Positions 58,485-64,000 of a DNA stretch of 64,000 nucleotides are shown here, piece by piece; position 1 is the first letter of the stretch; each line of letters starts with the position of its first letter. The notes under the pieces were generated by a model. That model was not told the origin of the DNA, searched no databases, and saw nothing but the letters and a program-made list of their open reading frames with translations. The stretch comes from Novosphingobium sp. SG751A. GTDB lineage: Bacteria > Pseudomonadota > Alphaproteobacteria > Sphingomonadales > Sphingomonadaceae. A program made the position numbers and the translations under genes. The DNA lies in assembly GCF_013149295.1 (NCBI RefSeq), contig NZ_JABGCB010000012.1, positions 124,001 through 188,000 of the forward strand. The letters run 5' to 3'.

Positions 58485-60176
58485 TTAATGGTGATCTTCG
58501 TCCTTGATCACCGGCACGGTTTCGAACTGGTGAAACGGCGGCGGGCTGGATAGCGTCCATTCCAGCGTCGTGGCGCCCTCGCCCCAGTAATTGCCTTCGG
58601 CCTTTTTGCCCATGGTGAAGGCATAGATGATGTTGATCAGCCAGATGCCGATCGACACCGCCATCACCATATAGCCGATCGTGGCAATATGGTTCCAATA
58701 GGCATAGGCGGGCGTAAAGTCAGGGTAACGGCGCGGCATGCCCTGCATCCCGAGGAAATGCATCGGGAAAAAGATCATGTTCACCCCGACAAAGAACACC
58801 GCGAAATGCAGATAGGACAGCAATTCCGAGTGCCAACGCCCGCTCATCTTGGGGAACCAGTAATAGAAACCGGCAAACAGCGAGGTCACCGCGCCCAGCG
58901 AGAGCACATAGTGGAAGTGACCCACCACGTAATAGGTGTCCTGAAGATTGTCGTCCAAACCGCCATTGGCCAGTTCGACACCCGTGACGCCGCCAACGGT
59001 GAACAGGAAGATGAAGCCGATGGCCCAGACCATGGGCGAGGCAAAGCGGATCGAACCGCCCCACATCGTCGCGATCCACGAGAAGATCTTGATTCCGGTG
59101 GGCACAGCGATCACCATCGTGGCGGTGGTGAAATACATCTTCACGTCTTCGGACAGGCCGGTGGTGTACATGTGGTGCGCCCACACGACAAAGCCCACCA
59201 CGCCGATCGCCACCATAGCATAGGCCATGCCCAGATAGCCGAACACCGGCTTGCGGCTGAAGGTGCTGACGATCTGGCTGATGATGCCGAAACCGGGCAG
59301 GATCATGATGTAGACTTCGGGATGGCCGAAGAACCAGAACAGATGCTGGAACAGCACCGGATCGCCGCCGCCCGCCGCATCAAAGAAGGTGGTGTGGAAA
59401 TTGCGGTCGGTCAGCAGCATCGTGATGGCAGCCGCCAGCACCGGCAGCGCCAGCAGCAGCAGGAACGCGGTGACCAGCACCGACCACACGAACAGCGGCA
59501 TCTTGTGCAGAGTCATGCCAGGCGCGCGCATGTTGAAGATGGTGGTGATGAAATTGATCGCCCCCATGATCGAGCCCGCACCGGCAAGGTGCAGCGAGAA
59601 GATCGCGAAATCGACCGCCGGCCCCTGCGAACCCGAAGTCGAGAGCGGCGCATAGGCCGTCCAGCCGATCCCCGCGCCTTGACCCGTGCCGCCCGGCACA
59701 AAGGCCGAGCAGAGCAGCGAGCAGAAACCCGCCACCGTCAGCCAGAACGAGATGTTGTTCATGCGCGGAAAGGCCATGTCGGGCGCGCCGATCATGATCG
59801 GCACGAACCAGTTGCCAAAGCCGCCGATGATCGCGGGCATGACCATGAAGAACACCATGATCAGGCCATGGGCCGTGATCAGCACGTTCCACAGGTGCAA
59901 TTGCTGGTCAAAGCTGGGGTTTTTCGTACCCAGCAGATCGGCAAAGAACCCCAGATACTGAATACCCGGCTGCGCCAGTTCAGCGCGCATGATACCGGAA
60001 ATCGCGCCGCCGATGATCCCCGCCGTGATGGCGAAGATCAGATAGAGCGTGCCGATATCCTTGTGGTTGGTCGACATGAACCAGCGGGCGAAAAAGCCCG
60101 GCTTGTGATCATGATCGTGGTGGTCATGCACATGCCCATCGGAATGGGCGTGAAATTCGTCTGCGATGGTAGCCAT
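58485..60176 (-). CDS. ctaD: Cytochrome c oxidase subunit I
   Basis: Haem-copper oxidase core of 563 residues with 12 helices. HLWNVLITAHGLIM, FWFFGHPEVYIMILP (CuB His and cross-linked Tyr), WAHHMYTTG and GHFHYVLSLGA (haem a3/a ligands) are present; GGFGNWFVP contains the D-channel Asn and the HPEVY Glu is there, so a type A oxidase. The N-terminus is unusual: residues 8-25 are His/Asp-rich (FHAHSDGHVHDHHDHDHK). It lies 25 bp after ctaC. Confidence 0.98.
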   Translation of the reverse strand: MATIADEFHAHSDGHVHDHHDHDHKPGFFARWFMSTNHKDIGTLYLIFAITAGIIGGAISGIMRAELAQPGIQYLGFFADLLGTKNPSFDQQLHLWNVLITAHGLIMVFFMVMPAIIGGFGNWFVPIMIGAPDMAFPRMNNISFWLTVAGFCSLLCSAFVPGGTGQGAGIGWTAYAPLSTSGSQGPAVDFAIFSLHLAGAGSIMGAINFITTIFNMRAPGMTLHKMPLFVWSVLVTAFLLLLALPVLAAAITMLLTDRNFHTTFFDAAGGGDPVLFQHLFWFFGHPEVYIMILPGFGIISQIVSTFSRKPVFGYLGMAYAMVAIGVVGFVVWAHHMYTTGLSEDVKMYFTTATMVIAVPTGIKIFSWIATMWGGSIRFASPMVWAIGFIFLFTVGGVTGVELANGGLDDNLQDTYYVVGHFHYVLSLGAVTSLFAGFYYWFPKMSGRWHSELLSYLHFAVFFVGVNMIFFPMHFLGMQGMPRRYPDFTPAYAYWNHIATIGYMVMAVSIGIWLINIIYAFTMGKKAEGNYWGEGATTLEWTLSSPPPFHQFETVPVIKDEDHH

Positions 60177-60201
60177 TGTTCTTCAAACCCTCGCGTAAAA
60201 G

Positions 60202-61191
60202 TTATTCGCCGGACGAGGCAGCGGCAGCCACCTCAGTCCCCGAAGCGGCCTCGGCGGCGGGAGCAGCGGCGGCAGGCGCCGCAGCAGGCTCGGGCGCACC
60301 GTCGATCTTGGCCCCCGCATGGGTCAGCACCCAGGCGTTATACTGAGGGCGCGGCAGCGCCTCGACCACGATCGGCATATAACCGTGGCGCGCGCCGCAA
60401 AGCTCGCTGCACTGGCCATAATAGACGCCCGGTTCCTTGACGAAGAGCACCTTCTCGTTGATCCGCCCCGGCACCGCGTCCAGCTTGAACCACAGCGAGG
60501 GTACCGCAAAGGAGTGGATCACATCCGCGCCCGTGGTCTGCAGGCGAATCGGTTCACCCACCGGCACCACCATGCGGTTGTCGGCGGCCAACTGCGGCGG
60601 CTCGCCGCGCTTCACCGCTTCTTCGTGGCTCAGCATGTTGCTGGTCACTTCGAACTCACCATTGTCGGGATAGGCATAGGTCCAGTACCACTGGTTGCCG
60701 ATGGCCTTGATGGTCAGCGCTTCCTTGGGCGGGGTCTTGAACTGATGGGCCAGCAGCTTCATCGAGGGCACGAAGACCACCAGCAGGATCAGCACCGGAA
60801 TGCCGGTCCAGATCACTTCGAGCAGCGTGTTGTGGCTGGTCTTGCTGGGCACCGGATTGGCGCGCGAATTATAGCGGATCATGACCCAGATCAGCAGGCC
60901 CAGCACAAAAGCCGTGGTCGCGATCAGCACGGTCATCACGATATTATCGTGCATCCACAAGGCCTCAAGCCCGGTGGGGGAATATTGGGTTTGAAAGGTC
61001 AGCCCGCCGTCAACCGGCATGCCCTTGCCGGGCGTGGGCTTCATCGGGGTATAGCCGCCCGGCGCCACGGCCAGACGATCGGCGGCAGCATGAACCGCCC
61101 CCGCCGCAATCAGCGCCAGCCCCGGCAACGTATTCAAGGCAAGACGCAACGTTCGGCGCCCGAAGGCCCCGGATACTTCTCCCAAAATCAT
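60202..61191 (-). CDS. ctaC: Cytochrome c oxidase subunit II
   Basis: CuA-bearing subunit of 329 residues. An N-terminal signal/helix is followed by two membrane helices (MTVLIATTAFVLGLLIWVMI; LLEVIWTGIPVLILLVVFV), IGNQWYWTYAYPD (electron-entry Trp), VIHSFAVPSLWFK and CSELCGARHGYMPI, which holds the CuA ligands. The C-terminus is a low-complexity Ala/Pro tail of about 40 residues. First gene of the ctaC-ctaD-ctaB-small-ctaG-ctaE-DUF983-SURF1 series. Confidence 0.97.
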   Translation of the reverse strand: MILGEVSGAFGRRTLRLALNTLPGLALIAAGAVHAAADRLAVAPGGYTPMKPTPGKGMPVDGGLTFQTQYSPTGLEALWMHDNIVMTVLIATTAFVLGLLIWVMIRYNSRANPVPSKTSHNTLLEVIWTGIPVLILLVVFVPSMKLLAHQFKTPPKEALTIKAIGNQWYWTYAYPDNGEFEVTSNMLSHEEAVKRGEPPQLAADNRMVVPVGEPIRLQTTGADVIHSFAVPSLWFKLDAVPGRINEKVLFVKEPGVYYGQCSELCGARHGYMPIVVEALPRPQYNAWVLTHAGAKIDGAPEPAAAPAAAAPAAEAASGTEVAAAASSGE

Positions 61192-61398
61192 GGCCTACGT
61201 TCTTTCTTCTTCGCCGCTCGGAAGAAAAGCCCCCTCCTCGTCCGGCGTCCCACAGGCATGGGGACTTTTGTCCCTTAGGAACAGGGTGTACCAGCGCTTG
61301 CCCCAGCCCACAAGCGCCTCTAGGGGTAATTTTGAAGCAGGGCGCGCGCCGCTCCTGCGGGAATCGCACAAGTTTTTTGGACGAAGGCAAGACAAAGC

Positions 61399-61983
61399 AT
61401 GACCGAAGAAGAGGTGCTGGCCGAATTCCGCGCCAGCCATGCCCTGCTCGAAGGGCATTTCCTGCTCTCCTCTGGCCGCCACAGCGCGCATTATCTGCAA
61501 TGCGCCCGCGTGCTGATGAACCCGGAACGGGCAAGCCGTCTGGCGATTGGCATTGCCCAGAAACTGCCGCGCGATCTGCGCAAAGAAATCCAGAAGGTCA
61601 TCAGCCCGGCGATGGGCGGATTGATCATCGGCCATGAAGTGGGCCGCGCTCTTGGCGTGGACGCGATGTTTGTCGAACGGCCCACCGGCACGTTCGAGCT
61701 GCGCCGCGGCTTTTCCATCGAACCGGGCGACAAGGTGCTGATGGTCGAGGACGTGGTGACCACGGGCCTGTCGAGCCGAGAGGCGATCAAGGCCATCGAG
61801 GATGCGGGCGGCAAGGTGATCGCGGCGGCGGCCCTGATCGACCGCAGCGCGGGCAAGGTGGATCTGGGCGTGCCCTTCTATCCGCTGATCGCGCTCAATT
61901 TTCCCACCTATGCGCCTGAAGAAGTGCCCGCCGCTCTGGCCGCCACGCCTGCGGTCAAGCCCGGCAGCCGGGCCAAGCCGTAA
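61399..61983 (+). CDS. pyrE: Orotate phosphoribosyltransferase
   Basis: Pyrimidine-pathway enzyme of 194 residues converting orotate and PRPP to OMP. SSGRHSAHYLQCARVL is the orotate-binding region, PAMGGLIIGHEVGRAL follows, and VLMVEDVVTTG is the PRPP motif. It is the short class typical of alphaproteobacteria. Its stop shares an A with the pdxJ start (TAATG). Confidence 0.96.
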   Translation: MTEEEVLAEFRASHALLEGHFLLSSGRHSAHYLQCARVLMNPERASRLAIGIAQKLPRDLRKEIQKVISPAMGGLIIGHEVGRALGVDAMFVERPTGTFELRRGFSIEPGDKVLMVEDVVTTGLSSREAIKAIEDAGGKVIAAAALIDRSAGKVDLGVPFYPLIALNFPTYAPEEVPAALAATPAVKPGSRAKP

Positions 61984-62726
61984 TGAACGCGCTGTTCCCC
62001 GCCCGTTTGCGCCTTGGCGTCAACATCGACCATGTGGCCACAATCCGCAACGCGCGGGGCGGCGCCCATCCTGATCCCGTGCGCGCGGCGCAGATCGTCG
62101 CGGCCGTGGGGGGCGATGGCATCACCGCCCATCTGCGCGAGGATCGCCGCCATATCCGCGACGAGGATCTGGCGCGCATTCAGGCTTCGACCTCTCTGCC
62201 GCTGAACCTGGAAATGGCCGCTACGGACGAGATGCTGGAAATCGCGCTGCGCCACAAACCGCACGCCGCCTGCATCGTGCCCGAGCGGCGCGAGGAGCGC
62301 ACGACCGAAGGCGGGCTCGACGCGGCGGGGCAACACAATCGCCTCGCCCCTATCGTTCAGCGTTTGACCGATGCGGGCATCCGCGTCTCGCTCTTCATCG
62401 CGCCCGAAATGCGCCAGCTTGACGCCGCGATCCGCCTTGGCGCGCCGGTGGTGGAATTTCACACCGGCGAATATGCCCATGCCGAAGGCGAGCAGCGCGC
62501 GGTGGAACTGAAGCGCCTTGCCGACATGGCCGCCCTTGCCGCGCGCAACGGCATCGAGCCCCATGCGGGCCACGGCCTGACCTATGACAATGTGCAACCC
62601 GTCGCCGCCATTCCCCAGATCGCCGAACTCAACATCGGCCATTATCTGATCGGCGAGGCGGTGTTCGTGGGCCTTGAAAACGCGGTGCGCCGGATGCGCG
62701 AGCTGATGGACGCCGCGCGGGGGTAA
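61983..62726 (+). CDS. pdxJ: Pyridoxine 5'-phosphate synthase
   Basis: TIM-barrel enzyme of 247 residues closing the pyridoxine ring in the DXP-dependent vitamin B6 pathway. LGVNIDHVATIRNARGG at the start, GITAHLREDRRHI, LNLEMAATDEM (catalytic Glu), IVPERREERTTEGGLD and EPHAGHGLTYDN are diagnostic. Coupled to pyrE (1-bp overlap). Confidence 0.97.
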   Translation: MNALFPARLRLGVNIDHVATIRNARGGAHPDPVRAAQIVAAVGGDGITAHLREDRRHIRDEDLARIQASTSLPLNLEMAATDEMLEIALRHKPHAACIVPERREERTTEGGLDAAGQHNRLAPIVQRLTDAGIRVSLFIAPEMRQLDAAIRLGAPVVEFHTGEYAHAEGEQRAVELKRLADMAALAARNGIEPHAGHGLTYDNVQPVAAIPQIAELNIGHYLIGEAVFVGLENAVRRMRELMDAARG

Positions 62727-62733
62727 AAACACG

Positions 62734-63135
62734 ATGATCCTCGGCCTTGGCACAGATCTGGTGAATATCGACCGCATCGAGGCGGCGCTGGAACGGCATG
62801 AGGCACGCTTTCTGGCGCGCAGCTTTACGCCTGCCGAAATCGCTCTGGCCGATTCGCGCCCGGCGATGCGCGCGGCCACGCTGGCCAAGCGCTGGGCCGC
62901 CAAGGAAGCCTGCGCCAAGGCCCTTGGCACCGGGATCGGGCGCGGCTTTGGCCTTACCGACATCGAGGTCGTGCGCAATGATCTGGGCGCGCCCTCGATT
63001 GCGCTCTACGCCGGGGCGGCCGATCGTCTGGCCGCGATCACCCCGCCGGGCCATACATCCTGCCTCCACCTCTCGCTCACCGATGATTTGCCATGGGCAT
63101 CCGCCACGGTCATCATCGAAACCCTGCCTCTTTGA
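62734..63135 (+). CDS. acpS: Holo-[acyl-carrier-protein] synthase
   Basis: Phosphopantetheinyl transferase of 133 residues. GLGTDLVNIDRI carries the Mg-binding Asp8 and KRWAAKEACAKALGTGI the Glu and Lys of the second motif. HLSLTDDLPWASA is the C-terminal strand. It follows pdxJ by 7 bp and precedes lepB by 14 bp, the standard Sphingomonadales order. Confidence 0.97.
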   Translation: MILGLGTDLVNIDRIEAALERHEARFLARSFTPAEIALADSRPAMRAATLAKRWAAKEACAKALGTGIGRGFGLTDIEVVRNDLGAPSIALYAGAADRLAAITPPGHTSCLHLSLTDDLPWASATVIIETLPL

Positions 63136-63149
63136 AAGACGATTCCCCA

Positions 63150-64000
63150 ATGTCCGCCTCCAGCGATACCAAGACCAATGACGCCGCCAAGCAGCCCATC
63201 GACTGGCTGGCCGAGGTGCGCGGGCTGGGCGGCATGTTGCTGGCGGTGCTGGCGTTTCACTCTTTCGTGGCCAAGCCTTTCTACATTCCCTCGGCCTCGA
63301 TGCTGCCGGGATTGTGGGTGGGCGATCATCTGGTGGTGTCGAAATATCCCTTCGGCTGGAACTGGGCCTCGCCCAGCTTTCACGTCCTGCCGCGCGGCAA
63401 CTGGCGCGTATGGCCCGGCACGCCCGATTACGGCGATGTGGTGATCGTGGTCCCGCGCGACCGGCCCGGCGACGATTATATCAAGCGTGTGGTGGCGCGA
63501 CCGGGCGACCGCATCGCGCTGCGCCACGGCCAGATCATCCTCAATGGTCGCCCGGTGCCCCAGGCGGTCGAGCCGCCCGCCGAAATTCCGCTCGACGCGA
63601 TCCGGGGCGATGAAGACCCCTACCCCTGCGAAGGCCCCGGCTTCATCGGCCTGAAGGAACGCAAGCCCTCCGGCCAGGAAGTATGCTCGATCCCCGCATG
63701 GCGCGAAACCTTGCCCAATGGCGCAACCTATACGATCCTCGATCATATGGAGCAGCCCTTTGACGACATGGCCGAAATCCGCGTGCCCGAGGGCCACGTC
63801 TTTGTGATGGGCGACAATCGCGACCATTCGGCCGACAGCCGCGTGCCGCTCGAAGAACGCGGGCTTGGCGGGCCGGTGCCTTTGTCGGATGTGGGCGGGC
63901 GCGCCGAATTTATCACCCATTCGTTTAACGGCACGGCGGGCTGGAACCCGCTGAGCTGGTTCACCGGCCTGCGTTCGGGCCGCGCGGGCACGTCGCTGCG
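63150..64000 (+). CDS. lepB: Signal peptidase I (3' end outside the window)
   Basis: Partial gene, 283 codons visible. One N-terminal helix (GGMLLAVLAFHSFVAKPF), then FYIPSASMLPGL with the nucleophile Ser50, the general-base Lys at about 112 in DDYIKRVVARPGD, and FVMGDNRDHSADSR (box E). Catalytic residues are all present, so the enzyme should be active in cleaving Sec signal peptides at the outer face of the inner membrane. rnc and era would be expected downstream. Confidence 0.95.
   Translation, partial: MSASSDTKTNDAAKQPIDWLAEVRGLGGMLLAVLAFHSFVAKPFYIPSASMLPGLWVGDHLVVSKYPFGWNWASPSFHVLPRGNWRVWPGTPDYGDVVIVVPRDRPGDDYIKRVVARPGDRIALRHGQIILNGRPVPQAVEPPAEIPLDAIRGDEDPYPCEGPGFIGLKERKPSGQEVCSIPAWRETLPNGATYTILDHMEQPFDDMAEIRVPEGHVFVMGDNRDHSADSRVPLEERGLGGPVPLSDVGGRAEFITHSFNGTAGWNPLSWFTGLRSGRAGTSL

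Noticed and set aside
58689..60440. 583-codon open frame opposite ctaD
   Set aside because: Antisense shadow of cytochrome oxidase subunit I; very His/Asp/Arg-rich with no domain.
1..64000. tRNA genes, CRISPR arrays, insertion sequences, prophage or toxin-antitoxin pairs
   Set aside because: No cloverleaf-like TTCGA arms, no regularly spaced repeats, no transposase, integrase or phage motifs were found on either strand.

Overview
The window is high-GC alphaproteobacterial DNA. Gene content points to the Sphingomonadales, most likely Novosphingobium or a close relative: rpmH-rnpA-yidD-yidC-engB, rplU-rpmA-GNAT and pyrE-pdxJ-acpS-lepB blocks, an aa3-type cytochrome c oxidase cluster, and lignin-aromatic genes (ligW, ligM, ligAB) resembling those of Sphingobium SYK-6. 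Genus assignment is inference. I recognised no tRNA, rRNA, CRISPR array, prophage or insertion sequence.

Layout. 0-8.3 kb: dicarboxylate/amino-acid symporter, dapE, cupin, LysE exporter, S1/P1 nuclease, then engB-yidC-yidD-rnpA-rpmH on the minus strand. 8.5-16 kb: yifB, a secreted cyclophilin, HAD phosphatase, rpmJ, galE, two paralogous secreted/lipoproteins and a cytosolic-carboxypeptidase-like M14 peptidase. 16-18.3 kb: a MarR regulator divergent from a long acyl-CoA dehydrogenase, with a palindromic operator between them.

18.5-35.3 kb is a catabolic island for lignin-derived aromatics. MFS transporter, aldehyde dehydrogenase, DUF2490, 5-carboxyvanillate decarboxylase (LigW) and MarR form one minus-strand group. 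An SDR and a VOC protein diverge from it. Then come an alpha/beta hydrolase, the folate-dependent O-demethylase LigM, a LigF-like glutathione transferase, an amidohydrolase, an aldehyde dehydrogenase, a periplasmic PQQ-cytochrome c alcohol dehydrogenase, and LigA/LigB ring-cleavage subunits. Inferred flow: alcohol to aldehyde to methoxybenzoate, carboxyl removal and O-demethylation, then ring opening. Later steps are not here.

35.5-38.6 kb holds the best candidate for an under-described system: an overlapping three-gene operon encoding an SMR-type flippase-like protein, a GT-C-like membrane glycosyltransferase and a HAD phosphatase fused to a UbiA prenyltransferase. This is the part list expected for making, flipping and using a polyprenyl-phosphate pentose. 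38.6-47.6 kb: mtgA, a TonB receptor divergent from a His-rich CDF metal exporter, dihydroorotase, a YgfZ-like protein, TetR and GNAT. 47.8-54.4 kb: rpmA/rplU, a lipoprotein, a pterin cluster (folB, a mini-Rossmann protein, moaA, moaD, moaE), an rRNA-methyltransferase-like protein and thrC. 54.6-61.2 kb: SURF1, DUF983, ctaE, ctaG, a 47-residue membrane protein, ctaB, ctaD, ctaC. 61.4-64 kb: pyrE-pdxJ-acpS and a truncated lepB.

Ten copies of a roughly 220-bp intergenic repeat with three hairpin modules are scattered through the window. Nine of the ten lie within about 20 bp of a stop codon. The terminal hairpins vary in loop-proximal bases while keeping base-pairing.
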